From: Streptomyces sp. L-9-10
Lineage (GTDB): Bacteria; Actinomycetota; Actinomycetes; Streptomycetales; Streptomycetaceae
DNA length: 64,000 nt
Reading direction: 5' to 3'
Assembly (NCBI RefSeq): GCF_004151105.1
Contig: NZ_PHRF01000048.1
Location: forward strand, 1-64,000
How positions within the stretch are numbered: position 1 is the first letter of the stretch; every line of letters starts with the position of its first letter. The notes beneath the pieces are model-generated. The model made no database searches and was not told the DNA's origin. It saw only the letters and a list, made by a program, of their open reading frames with translations. Both the position numbers and the translations under genes were made by a program. Below are positions 43,426 through 51,763 of the stretch, in pieces.

Positions 43426-43914
43426 ATGTCCCTCATTGACCACTACGACGACCACCTGCGGCAGCAGGCGGCACGGGTCACGGTGCTGCGCGGGTGCGAG
43501 CTGCTCTACAGAACGGCGCGTCAGGGGCGCGGAATCACGGCGGAGGATGCTCGCCAGCCTCGCGACGCGCGGCAGACATGCACGCAGACGGCCATCCAGT
43601 GGGGACTGTCACATCTGGAGGAAAGCGTCGGCCTCTTGGTCAGCGAGCTGATGACGAACGCCTTCGCCCACGGAGTGAGCCCGTACGTCCGGCTGCGGAT
43701 ATGGCTTACGGACGACTATCTGTGGCTGGAGGTCTGGGCCGGCTCCTCGGCATCGCTCCAGCAACACGACCCCGGCGGGTACGCCACGGGCGGGCGCGGA
43801 CTCGGGATCGTGGACTGGGTCGTCGGCGAGTGCTGCGGTGCGTGGGGCAGGACCGAGGACAAGAAGGCGACGTGGTGTCAGATCCCCGTCCGGCCCGAAT
43901 TGGTGGCCGCGTGA
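43426..43914 (+). CDS. RsbW-like ATP-binding protein
   Basis: 162 aa with the GHKL ATPase fold: N box SELMTNAFAHG near residue 75, then LRIWLTDDYLWLEVWAG and glycine box GGRGLGIVDWVV. Resembles stand-alone anti-sigma-type kinases that accompany XRE/DUF397 pairs in Streptomyces. ATG preceded by GGAGGAG. Overlaps the next gene (TGATG). Confidence 0.88.
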   Translation: MSLIDHYDDHLRQQAARVTVLRGCELLYRTARQGRGITAEDARQPRDARQTCTQTAIQWGLSHLEESVGLLVSELMTNAFAHGVSPYVRLRIWLTDDYLWLEVWAGSSASLQQHDPGGYATGGRGLGIVDWVVGECCGAWGRTEDKKATWCQIPVRPELVAA

Positions 43915-44378
43915 TGCCGTCCGTGGTCCTCGGCCCCCCTGCTTCTCGCGCATGCGGTACGGATGCCTGGTCGCCTCCGCCGACTAGCGCCATGTCCGCC
44001 GACGCGGAGATGCTCAGGCGCCTTCTGGTCGCTCTCCGCGCGGACTTGCTCGACAGTGAACCGGAGCCGCCGACCGTCGCGGCGGTCAGGAACACCACGC
44101 AGTTCGTGCTGTCCGGCCGCGCTTTTCTCGCCCGGGACGGAGAAGAGGCGGAAACGCTGTGCCTGACCCTGTGTCGCTACGTGACGTGCCTGATTCCCTA
44201 CGTCCAATCACCTCATGTTACGGGGTGGGCGTCGGCCTACGAACTCGTCCACGGCGCAGGGGGCTTGCTCGGCGAGTACGACCGTGATGGGGCGAGCTTC
44301 CGCATGGCCGTGAGGCTCGCCGGGGCGTGCCACGATCTGCTCGGGCCAGTGAGCGAGCTGGTGGGGGATCGGCTCTGA
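43914..44378 (+). CDS. Helical protein of unknown function, possibly DUF6415-like
   Basis: 154 aa, single-base overlaps on both sides. Helical from residue 30 onward (EMLRRLLVALRADLLDSEPE; YVTCLIPYVQ; LAGACHDLLGPV). General shape recalls DUF6415 proteins reported beside Streptomyces natural-product genes, but this is from memory of the family's look and uncertain. Part of the ATPase-to-RiPP operon. Confidence 0.65.
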   Translation: MPSVVLGPPASRACGTDAWSPPPTSAMSADAEMLRRLLVALRADLLDSEPEPPTVAAVRNTTQFVLSGRAFLARDGEEAETLCLTLCRYVTCLIPYVQSPHVTGWASAYELVHGAGGLLGEYDRDGASFRMAVRLAGACHDLLGPVSELVGDRL

Positions 44379-44803
44379 TGACTGTCGTCGCCGATGCCCT
44401 GCCGCGGCGGGCAGCGCCCGACCGGGCGGGGAACAAGGTGCTTACCCACTGGCAGGACCGTTCAGCCCTTGCATGGTCCACCACCCGGTGGGAGTGGGAC
44501 TGGTACGAACTGCCCTTCGCTCTGGGCGTGGCCTACGAAGATCTTGAAGCCGTACTCGGTGAGCACGCTGTTCTCCGCACCTGGGACCTGGGGCCGTTGG
44601 CCCGCCGCCTCACGGGACTGCTGAGTCGTCTCGTTGTCATCGCGGTCCGCCAGGGCTACGTAGCAGCAGCGCCCGTGACCCGGAGCCGACGCCTCTGTAC
44701 GAGTACGGAGCCCGACTGCTTCATCCAGGCACAGGCTCGGGTGCGCCTACTGGCCCTGGCCACCTCTGACCTCCTGGATCTGCTCCTGGAGGACCCGCCG
44801 TGA
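44378..44803 (+). CDS. Unknown helical protein in the RiPP operon
   Basis: 141 aa. WEWDWYELPFALGVAYEDLE in the first half and LLALATSDLLDLLLEDPP at the end; no family recognised. Tightly packed with neighbours by one- to four-base overlaps, so probably functions with the RiPP genes or their regulator. Confidence 0.65.
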   Translation: MTVVADALPRRAAPDRAGNKVLTHWQDRSALAWSTTRWEWDWYELPFALGVAYEDLEAVLGEHAVLRTWDLGPLARRLTGLLSRLVVIAVRQGYVAAAPVTRSRRLCTSTEPDCFIQAQARVRLLALATSDLLDLLLEDPP

Positions 44804-44931
44804 ACGCGCTCGCGGCGCCCTCCCTTGATCTCCGTGCCCGCCTGTGGGATGCCGTCCCACACTCCCGCGGGTGGGCACGGTTCCAGGACTCGGCGCAACC
44901 CGCGTCCAGTCCATCTCTTCTGAGGAGTCTG

Positions 44932-45165
44932 ATGACAATGCAATTCACTGAACAGTCCGTCGTGTCGCCCGTGTCGCCCCTCCCGTTCGCTCTGAGCCTC
45001 TTCACCAGCCCGACGCCCATAGCCCCCGCACCGGAGATTCACATGGGCTACGACCCGGAGCAGCAGATCACTGTCCGCCCCGAGGGGCGCGCCTTGCCCA
45101 CCACGCTGAGCCACCTCGACCGTGCCCCGAACGAGAAGGACGACTGGGTCGCGGCCCTGTGGTAG
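44932..45165 (+). CDS. tgmA: Putative ATP-grasp-modified RiPP precursor
   Basis: 77 aa from an ATG with GAGGAG upstream; the same frame is open back to a GTG at 44800, so a longer product is possible. Leader has MQFTEQSVVSP then LPFALSLFTSP, followed by MGYDPEQQITV, the pattern of TgmA precursors. The C-terminal core is DRAPNEKDDWVAALW, containing Asp/Glu and Lys/Ser/Thr-type residues suitable for side-chain ester or amide links. Modification would occur in the cytoplasm by the downstream ligase. Confidence 0.82.
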   Translation: MTMQFTEQSVVSPVSPLPFALSLFTSPTPIAPAPEIHMGYDPEQQITVRPEGRALPTTLSHLDRAPNEKDDWVAALW

Positions 45166-45236
45166 CCGCGCTGTACACCCCAGCGCACACCACTGACCAG
45201 ATCACACCACAGCGACAGCTGTTACCCGGAGACCAC

Positions 45237-46229
45237 ATGCTCACAGCGACCGAGCACACACGGTCCGAAAGTTCAGGCCCCGTCTGCGTCGTCACCACTC
45301 GCGGTGATGTCACAGCGGACCTGGTCATCCCCGAGATCAGGAGTCTCGGCGTCCCCGTCCTCCGTCTGGACCTGGCCGACTTTCCCCAGAACATGCGCCT
45401 GAGCGCGACCGGCCCGAAGTGGTCCGGCACGATCGGCGGGTCGAGCCGCCAGGTGCGGCTGGAGGACATCACAGCCGTGTGGTGGTGGCACCCGGAACCT
45501 GCCCGCATTTCTCCGGGCGTCGGCATGAGCGTGGAGGAGGCGGATTGGGCAAGTCGCGAAACGAACGCCGCGGTAGCAGGCGTTCTTGCGGCCCTGCCCG
45601 ACTGCCTGCACGTAAACCACCCGGTCGCGAGCTACGCGGCCCAGTCCAAGGCCGACGTCCTGATCCAGGCTCCCCTGCACGGTCTGGAGATGCCGGCCAC
45701 GTGGATCGGCAACGCACCGCCAGGGGCAAAGGAGTTCGCGTCCGGCGGGCCGAAGCTGATATGCAAATCGCTCTCCGGCCCGACAATCCGATACGGAGAC
45801 ACGCACGCTACGTTCTTCACCACCCCCGTGGTACCCGCACAGCTCGATGACCGAATAGCGGCTGGCGCGCACCAGCTCCAGCACGCCGTCGACAAGCTGT
45901 TCGAAGTGCGTCTCGTCGTGGTCGGCGACCAGCAGTTCGCTGCCCGCATCGACGCCGGATCCGCCCCGGCCCGCGCCGACTACCGCGCTGACTACGACGC
46001 CCTCAGCTACTCGACGGTCTCCGTGCCGAATTCCGTCCGGGACGGCGTCAGACGTCTTATGGCGCACTACAACCTGAGCTATGCCGCACTCGACCTGCTG
46101 GTCGATGCGGACGGACGCTGGCTGCTCGTCGACCTCAATCCCTCTGGCCAGTACGGATGGATCGAACAGGCGCTGCCGGAGCTCCGGATTTCCGCCGCCC
46201 TGGCCGCACTGCTGGGCACCGCGGCGTGA
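45237..46229 (+). CDS. tgmB: ATP-grasp ribosomal peptide maturase
   Basis: 330 aa from an ATG with GGAG upstream; the frame is open further left. ATP-grasp ligase of the MvdC/TgmB type: N-terminal VCVVTTRGDVTADLVIPEI, WWWHPEPARISP, binding region PKLICKSLSGP and metal-site VDLNPSGQYGWIEQALPE. Couples ATP hydrolysis to forming macrocyclic ester or amide bonds in the precursor. Follows tgmA as in other TgmAB loci. Confidence 0.9.
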   Translation: MLTATEHTRSESSGPVCVVTTRGDVTADLVIPEIRSLGVPVLRLDLADFPQNMRLSATGPKWSGTIGGSSRQVRLEDITAVWWWHPEPARISPGVGMSVEEADWASRETNAAVAGVLAALPDCLHVNHPVASYAAQSKADVLIQAPLHGLEMPATWIGNAPPGAKEFASGGPKLICKSLSGPTIRYGDTHATFFTTPVVPAQLDDRIAAGAHQLQHAVDKLFEVRLVVVGDQQFAARIDAGSAPARADYRADYDALSYSTVSVPNSVRDGVRRLMAHYNLSYAALDLLVDADGRWLLVDLNPSGQYGWIEQALPELRISAALAALLGTAA

Positions 46230-46361
46230 GTGAGCCCGACGACGACACCGCAACGCCTGGCCATCGCCCGCGACTGACTCGCGCCCGATCCGCCGGACGA
46301 TGCAAGACCCCCCGCCCGGAAGGCGGGTGTACACACTCCTGACCAGAGAGGAAACCTCCCT

Positions 46362-46857
46362 ATGTCCCATAGCGAAGAATACTTTCAGAACCCGCCACGA
46401 CGTCGGATCGGCGTGCTGGCGCTGATACGGGAGCCGAGCGGCGGCGTGCTCGTGGTGAATAAGTCGTACAGGCAGGATCGGGCCCCGCTTTCCTGGGGGC
46501 TCGTGGGAGGGTCGGCAGAGGCGGACGAGCTGCCGATGGTGGCGTGGCGGCGCGAGGTCGTCAGGGGAGCCGGGCTGCATCTGAACCCGGTACGTCTGCT
46601 GGCTGTCGACTACGTCCCCGCGACCGAAACCACCGCTGAGGGGTTCAACTACCTCTACGACGGGGGCACGATCGCGCCGGACACCGAGATCGTCCTGCCG
46701 GACGAGCTGCTGGAATACCGGTTTGTCCTTCCAGAGGCGCTGGACGTCCACCTGACAGCCCACAGCGCGCGCCGCCAGCGCCGCGCTGGCGGCGCTGGCG
46801 GCCGGCACCACCGCGGACCTCGTGCTCGGGGATCCGGCACATGAACACAGGCCCTAG
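46362..46857 (+). pseudogene. Nudix-like protein, frameshifted and catalytically altered
   Basis: Frame starting at ATG 46362 (MSHSEEYFQNPPRRRIGVLA) has a Nudix box GGSAEADELPMVAWRREVV then RGAGL: the upstream Gly-Glu and RE are kept, but the two metal-binding Glu residues are Arg and Gly. Near 46768 the sensible sequence moves one base (into AASAALAALAAGTTADLVLG and stop at 46857), while the original frame becomes Arg-Gly-rich. This implies an extra base in a GC-alternating stretch, from decay or a sequencing error. Confidence 0.7.
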
Positions 46858-47077
46858 GCCAGACCACGGTCACCTCTTCCCCTATAAGGGGTGACCCTCC
46901 CCGGGCCTCCGGTCGGAACGGCCGCGCGGGTCGCCGAGCGGCGTTCTGCCCCCGGGCCGGAGGCCGGCGCCTGCTGACGGTATGACGGCGTGGCAGGTGC
47001 CCCGGCCGCCGCCGCGAGCCCTCGCGCGCGGCGGCCGGACCCGACTTCTCCCACACCGAACCTCAGAAGGGGGGCTC
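46858..47077. other. GC-rich gap with several hairpins
   Basis: Contains inverted repeats GGTCACC/GGTGACC (around 46868-46894), GGGCCTCCGG/CCGGAGGCC (around 46906-46968) and a CCGCCGCGAG/GCGCGCGGCGG pair (around 47010-47035). The right end is AAGGGGGG, a ribosome site for the next gene. No gene seen. Confidence 0.5.
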
Positions 47078-47451
47078 ATGAAACACACGATGGAGACCGA
47101 CCTTGCGACGATGCGCGAATGGCTGGCGGATCCCGGCCTCCTGGACTCCGCGCTCGTCGTTCCGGATACCTCGACCTCGCCGACTATGCGGAGGCGCTCG
47201 CCGCGCTGTCGGCGCTGGACGGCAGGCCCGGGTTTCCCCACGTACGGCTGCGAGAATCCGTGACTCCTCGCGACTCGCGCCGAACGATTATGTGGGGCGA
47301 AGACCCGTCCGACTCCGGTGCAGTGGCCCGGTGGCGGTTCTACGGCTATTCCGACGAGGCAATCGCCCGGGTACGGGATGACAACACCGGAGGGCGAGCA
47401 GGCCAGCGGTCACCCGCTCGCGGTCCTCAACATGAACTGACCGACCCGTGA
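47078..47451 (+). pseudogene. DUF6302-like small protein, frameshifted
   Basis: Begins MKHTMETDLATMREWLADPG then LLDSAL in frame 1 after a strong ribosome site. From about 47165 protein-like sequence continues in a different frame (YLDLADYAEALAALSALDGR, then GFPHVRLRES and WRFYGYSDEAIARV) to a stop at 47451. Together they resemble a small Streptomyces family I associate with DUF6302. The shift equals one missing base. A sequencing error is possible. Confidence 0.55.
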
Positions 47452-47777
47452 AGCGTGTTGTGTGATTTCCGCGATAGCGAGCCAGGCGACCTGCACCGCA
47501 GTGGGAATGACAGCTCGCTTTCTGCGGAGGAGAACCAACCGAAAGCTGACCGCGCCCCGGCCGGCGCTCTGTGGGGGAGCAAGCGGCCGGCCCCGGGACT
47601 CCTGTCCGCGGGATGGAACGCCCGACAGAGCTAGGGCTCATGGGTGTTCCACAGGAGGTGCCCACCACGGGACACGGCTGAGTCCCATAGCGGGCGGTCT
47701 GGCCGACGCCACCATGTGGCGTCGGCCGGATCCCAATTTGCCCTGCTGATCACATCTGACGACGGAAGAGATGACCC
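47452..47777. other. Gap with a strong hairpin
   Basis: No supported gene; a 40-codon frame starting near 47507 lacks family features. Contains the hairpin listed at 47701-47727. Confidence 0.4.
47701..47727 (+). terminator. Strong hairpin, terminator or regulatory
   Basis: GGCCGACGCCAC and GTGGCGTCGGCC form a perfect 12-bp stem with loop CAT. No T-run follows, so it may act as a factor-independent GC terminator or an RNA structure. Confidence 0.55.
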
Positions 47778-48389
47778 ATGCACGGACAACCGCAGTTCTC
47801 GATGCGACCCGCCACTGTGAACGACAACGGTCGGCTGGGGCTCTTCATCCAGCAGCGGGAAGCGTGGATGCGGAATGCCGGAATTCCTGTGCAACCTGGC
47901 GTGCTCCGAGTGCTGTCGTACGTGGAGGCGGCCGGCACAAAGGTCATGGTCCTGGAGGAACTCGGGGACGAGCCGGGGCGGGAGGCCGAGCTACTGGGAT
48001 GCACAGTGCTGAAACACAAGGTCAGCAAGGCCGGGTGGATGTCGGCCGAGCGCCGAGAGCGCGCCATGGCCATGGAGTGGACCTACAGCCATCCCGCGCC
48101 CCAGTACCGTCAGGATCGCCTGGGGCAGCTGATGACGTGGTGGGTGGCCGATTACGTGGCGCGCCGGCACGCGGATGTCGAGTGGATACGCAGCACCGTA
48201 CGCAGCCCCTCGCTGGGGAAGCTTGCCCGTGAGCGAGACGGCTGGCAGAAAGTGCGGGAAGCCGACGACGAGACCTTTGCATGGGTCCATCTGATCCAGC
48301 GGGAACCGAGGCAGCTGGACGCGCTGCGGACGTTGGTCGCCACTCCGACGGGATTGTTCGGGGACAGCACGGGTGCCCGGCGCGTGTAG
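47778..48389 (+). CDS. GNAT-like acetyltransferase
   Basis: 203 aa. Opens SMRPATVNDNGRLGLFIQQR; mid-C-terminal YRQDRLGQLMTWWVADYVAR then VEWIRSTVRSPSLGKLAR and ERDGWQKV resemble the acetyl-CoA-binding and final helix-strand of GNAT enzymes, though the Q/RxxGxG/A loop is only approximate. Substrate unknown. Convergent with aroE, six bases from stop to stop. Confidence 0.65.
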   Translation: MHGQPQFSMRPATVNDNGRLGLFIQQREAWMRNAGIPVQPGVLRVLSYVEAAGTKVMVLEELGDEPGREAELLGCTVLKHKVSKAGWMSAERRERAMAMEWTYSHPAPQYRQDRLGQLMTWWVADYVARRHADVEWIRSTVRSPSLGKLARERDGWQKVREADDETFAWVHLIQREPRQLDALRTLVATPTGLFGDSTGARRV

Positions 48390-48395
48390 GACCGG

Positions 48396-49220
48396 CTACG
48401 AGTTCTCGTGCCGCAGCGAGGCCATGGCCGTGTGCAGCATCTGCTTGTACGGGGCTGGTTTGCCAGCCTGGAGGGTGACTTGGCGGGCGGCCTGGTGCAC
48501 GAGCATCGGGAGCCCGCCCACGACCGTGGTGCCTCCGGCGCGTGCGGTTCGGGCCAGTGTGCTGGGCCAGGGGCGGTAGGTGACGTCCATCAGCGTGCCA
48601 CCGGTGCCGGGTGTCCAGTGTGGTGCGAGGGTGTCGGCGGCGTGGGGAGGGAGCGCGGAGACGACGAGTTCGGCGGACAGGTGGCTGGCGGCTTCGGCCC
48701 AGGGCCTGATGTCGAGTCCGATACCGATCCTGCGTGCTGGTGCGGTGAGGTGGTCCGTGGCATGTCCGGTGTTCCGTGCGATGACGGTGGCGTGGCGACA
48801 GCCCAGGTGGTGGGCTGCTGCCAGGGTGGTGCACGCGGTCGCGCCTGCCCCGAGCACCGTGAGCGTGGACACGCCTGTGACTCCCGTGTCGCGGAGGGCC
48901 TGGAGCATTCCGTGGAGGTCGGTGTTGTCGCCGGTCAGCCGCCCGTCCTGCACGGTGATGGTGTTGGCGGCGCCGGTCCGTACGACGGTTTCTGACACTT
49001 CGTCGAGCAGCGGTATCACCGCCCGTTTCAGCGGCATGGTTAGGGAGAATCCGGCCCAGCTCTCGTCCAGGGATGTCAGGAACGGGTGCAGGTCCTCGGG
49101 CCGGCAGTCGATGGCCTGGTAATCCCAATTCAGGCCCATCGCCTCGTAGGCCGCGCGGTGCAGGGCCGGTGAGAGTGCCGAGGCGACGGGTGAGCCGAGG
49201 AGCGCGAGCCGCCGTTTCAC
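48396..49220 (-). CDS. aroE: Shikimate dehydrogenase-family protein
   Basis: 274 aa. N-terminal substrate site LALLGSPVASALSPALHRAA and GFSLTMPLK supplies the catalytic Lys; NTDLHGMLQAL and nucleotide-binding VLGAGATACTTLAAAHHLG follow, with the end motif VVGGLPMLVHQAARQ. Converts 3-dehydroshikimate to shikimate with NADPH; a paralogue on an element may instead serve a specialised pathway. GTG overlaps the stop of the CofE-like gene. Confidence 0.9.
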   Translation of the reverse strand: MKRRLALLGSPVASALSPALHRAAYEAMGLNWDYQAIDCRPEDLHPFLTSLDESWAGFSLTMPLKRAVIPLLDEVSETVVRTGAANTITVQDGRLTGDNTDLHGMLQALRDTGVTGVSTLTVLGAGATACTTLAAAHHLGCRHATVIARNTGHATDHLTAPARRIGIGLDIRPWAEAASHLSAELVVSALPPHAADTLAPHWTPGTGGTLMDVTYRPWPSTLARTARAGGTTVVGGLPMLVHQAARQVTLQAGKPAPYKQMLHTAMASLRHENS

Positions 49221-49948
49221 GGCCGGTGCCCGCGGTGCAGCATGGCTGTCACCCCGGCATCGTCCGACTCGTACTCCAGTCCCCGCAGCAGTGCTACGGG
49301 TACGCCGCGCCCGCGCTGTCCGAGGATCAGCCCGGCCGCCGCGGCGACCAGATCGGTGAATGTCTCCTCCTGACGCTTCCCGGTGTATGTGGTGATCCGC
49401 AGCGGTGCGATGCCTGCGGCGCCGATGCTGATGACGGTGGCCCCGGCCCGGTCCGCGCGGCCGTCGCTGTCGCAGATCACCACGGCCACGGTGACGCCGG
49501 TCGCCGTGGTGATCGCGTCGCGCAACGCTCGTGCGGAGGCGTCCGGGTCTTCGGGCAGCAACCAGGCGCCCCCTGTTCCGGCTCGGTCGACGCCGGCCGA
49601 GGTGAGCTGGAGGCCGAGGCGGTGTGTCGCAATGATCGGCCCCCGGTCTCCGGCCACGAAGTGCTCGGTCGACTCGTCCAGGATCAACTGGACGATCGGT
49701 GCGGGCTTTCCGGTGCGCGCGGACAGCGCGAGTGCCTCGGGCCCGGGGATCACGCTGCTTAGGTCGACGTAACGCTTTTCCGCCGTCGACACGATTTTCG
49801 AGGCGACCGCCAGGACGTCGCCGGGCTGGAGGGTCAGGTTTCCGGCGGTGAGCGCGCTCATGATGGCGGCGGGGATGTCGTCGCCAGGGGCGATAGTGGG
49901 GAAAGGCTCCAGGCCGAACGCGGAGAACTGGGTGGTCGGTGTGGTCAT
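49217..49948 (-). CDS. Coenzyme F420:L-glutamate ligase (CofE)-like protein
   Basis: 243 aa, stand-alone CofE fold (actinobacterial FbiB normally adds a nitroreductase-like domain). LQPGDVLAVASKIVSTAEKR is the conserved start region. Signature blocks are diverged: VVICDSDGRADRAG replaces the usual SDTFGRPWRxG, and LTSAGVDRAG replaces the NAGID block. Activity as F420 ligase is therefore uncertain. Overlaps genes on both sides, forming an operon with aroE and an upstream unknown gene. Confidence 0.78.
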   Translation of the reverse strand: MTTPTTQFSAFGLEPFPTIAPGDDIPAAIMSALTAGNLTLQPGDVLAVASKIVSTAEKRYVDLSSVIPGPEALALSARTGKPAPIVQLILDESTEHFVAGDRGPIIATHRLGLQLTSAGVDRAGTGGAWLLPEDPDASARALRDAITTATGVTVAVVICDSDGRADRAGATVISIGAAGIAPLRITTYTGKRQEETFTDLVAAAAGLILGQRGRGVPVALLRGLEYESDDAGVTAMLHRGHRP

Positions 49949-50436
49949 GAGGTCAGGCTCCGTGCGGGGTGGTCGGTGGTGAGGGCGGTGATCAGCCGGC
50001 TCTGGGTGTCGGCGAGCTCGGCGGCCCGCTGGGCGGGCCGGCACCCGGAGGTCAGCCAGGTACGGACGCGGTGGATGTAGTGAGGCCACAGGGTGCGCGC
50101 GGCGTCGTGCGGCAGCGTGCCGTTTCTGACGGTGTGCCACGCGTCGGCGAGAGCCAGTGGCCATGGATGGGCATCGTAGCGGGGCAGCGCGGGGGCGAAG
50201 CAGTCGAGCCGCCCCAGCATGAAGGCCAGGCGGCCCTGTTCGAGGTCGCGGCGGGCTGGCCGGTACTCCGGTGCCCGCGGTGTGATCCGGGATGCGGGGG
50301 TGTGGGTGGTGAGGGCCAGGAGGACGGGCACGGCCTGGTCGTAGATCTGCTGGAGGTGGGGGAACGACGCGGGCAGGCAGAGGCAGACCGTCCGCCCCTG
50401 GACGGTGACGGCGGGGTCGGCGGCGGTGTGCTGCAC
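49945..50436 (-). CDS. Unknown protein upstream of CofE-like gene
   Basis: 163 aa from a GTG at 50436. Contains PASFPHLQQIYDQAVPVLLA, RPARRDLEQGRLAFMLGRLD and WPHYIHRVRTWLTSGC, with no recognised family. ATGA overlap with the CofE-like gene. Upstream of the GTG, protein-like sequence continues in other frames, so it may be the 3' part of a longer broken gene. Confidence 0.5.
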   Translation of the reverse strand: MQHTAADPAVTVQGRTVCLCLPASFPHLQQIYDQAVPVLLALTTHTPASRITPRAPEYRPARRDLEQGRLAFMLGRLDCFAPALPRYDAHPWPLALADAWHTVRNGTLPHDAARTLWPHYIHRVRTWLTSGCRPAQRAAELADTQSRLITALTTDHPARSLTS

Positions 50437-50683
50437 CGCGCAGCGCGGACGTGAGCGTGGAGACGCGCTGCTGGTGCTCGGCCGCGGCCTGGGCCGCCTT
50501 CTGCTGCCGTGCGGCGAGGAGTCCCAGGCCCACCGACACGCCGGCCGGAAGCGGAAACAGGCTGGGGTGGACAGCACGCCCGCCGGCGGTCCAGCGGCCA
50601 GACCGGTCCGTAGGGGGTGCCGTTGGGGCCGGCGAGCGGGGTAGGGAGGCCGGAGATGTACCGGGCGAGGGCCTCAGGCCGGC
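50437..50683 (-). pseudogene. Multi-frame remnant upstream of the unknown protein
   Basis: Minus-strand protein-like segments occur in different frames: RYISGLPTPLAGPNGTPYGP near 50650-50590, then HPSLFPLPAGVSVGLGLLAA and QQKAAQAAAEHQQRV near 50570-50460. Each segment is short and shifts frame, consistent with a decayed gene for a membrane-associated protein. Confidence 0.35.
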
Positions 50684-51559
50684 ATGGCCCACTCGGACGA
50701 CAACGACCTTCCCCACGCCCGACGCCTCTGGTCCTACCTCGCCCGGAACTGCGCCGAGCCGTTCACAAAGGAGGCCGCCCCCATCTTGACGCTGTACGCC
50801 TTCGTCGCCTGGCGGCAAGGCGACCTCATCGCGGCCCGCCTCGCCCTGCGCGATGCCATCATCACCGACCCCGACTACGAACTGGCCGTCGGCATACACC
50901 TCGCCACGATCGACGGCGAAGACCCCCGAGAACACCTCGCCGCCGCCCGCGAGCGCCAAGCCGAGTGCATGGCGCACCTCCAGCACGCTGTCCAGGTTGC
51001 CAGCGAGTACACCCCCACCGACACCAACGCGGCGCGCTACCGCGAAGCCCTCGACTCAGTCACCGTCAGCAACGTCCCCCAGACCTTCACCGACGAACAG
51101 TTGATCCTCGCCCGCCACAGCACCGTCGACATCATCAATGGAGCCTTGGCCGACATCCGCAACGGACGTCCTCAACTCATGGACGAAGTCGCCGTCCGCA
51201 TCATCCTCGGCCTGCAAGACCGGGAAGCCCGCGACGCCGCGCTGTCCAGCGGCGAGGAGAGCAACCTCCCCTACGAACGTCAGCTCTGGGGCAACCTCGC
51301 CCGGCGCTGCGTACCGCCGCACACCGGCAAGGCTGCACCGCTCCTCACCCTCCTCGGCTGGGTCGCATGGCGGCAGAACGACACCGTCACCGCCGCCCAC
51401 GCCCTGTCGGACGCCGTAGACATCGACCCCCACTACGGGCTCGCCACGATCCTCCTCGACGGCATCCGCACCGAGGCCGACCCGGCCCCGCTACTGAAGA
51501 AAATCCGCGAGGTCGTAGCGCAATTCGCAGCGAGCCGCGCGGATCTCGACACCCTCTGA
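50684..51559 (+). CDS. DUF4192-type protein, N-terminally shortened and internally duplicated
   Basis: 291 aa made of two related halves: residues 12-95 (LWSYLARNCAEPFTKEAAPI) and 205-285 (LWGNLARRCVPPHTGKAAPL) share ALxDAxxxDPxYxLA motifs typical of the DUF4192 C-terminus. The first half lacks the preceding DUF4192 segment that the second half keeps (LADIRNGRPQLMDEVAVRII). Function of the family is unknown. Start directly abuts the minus-strand remnant. Confidence 0.7.
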   Translation: MAHSDDNDLPHARRLWSYLARNCAEPFTKEAAPILTLYAFVAWRQGDLIAARLALRDAIITDPDYELAVGIHLATIDGEDPREHLAAARERQAECMAHLQHAVQVASEYTPTDTNAARYREALDSVTVSNVPQTFTDEQLILARHSTVDIINGALADIRNGRPQLMDEVAVRIILGLQDREARDAALSSGEESNLPYERQLWGNLARRCVPPHTGKAAPLLTLLGWVAWRQNDTVTAAHALSDAVDIDPHYGLATILLDGIRTEADPAPLLKKIREVVAQFAASRADLDTL

Positions 51560-51566
51560 CCACCAC

Positions 51567-51596
51567 GGTGGCCCCGGCAACCTCGCCGGGGCCACC
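51567..51596 (+). terminator. Terminator after DUF4192 gene
   Basis: GGTGGCCCCGGC and GCCGGGGCCACC form a perfect 12-bp stem with a 6-base loop, eight bases after the stop. Confidence 0.75.
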
Positions 51597-51616
51597 CCAG
51601 CCCGGAGACCACCCCC

Positions 51617-51763
51617 ATGCCCCCCCCCCCGGTGACGAACCCCGCGGTGCCGTCGCCCGTCACACCGCCTACCTGCCCCAGCTCTGGGACAAGAACCACC
51701 CTCGTCGTAGCGGTTGCCGACGTGCTGCCGCTCCCCGACCTCGGCGGCACGAAGGCAGCGTGA
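51617..51763 (+). CDS. Possible 48-aa protein starting in a poly-C tract
   Basis: ATG with GGAG about 8 bases upstream, followed at once by eleven C bases, encoding MPPPPVTNPAVPSPVTPPTC then TLVVAVADVLPLPDLGGTKAA. Second half is plausible coding sequence; no family recognised. Confidence 0.4.
   Translation: MPPPPVTNPAVPSPVTPPTCPSSGTRTTLVVAVADVLPLPDLGGTKAA

Noticed and set aside
49217..50986. A 589-codon minus-strand frame covering the CofE-like gene
   Set aside because: Only the last 243 codons are protein-like; the rest is antisense or the degraded region upstream.
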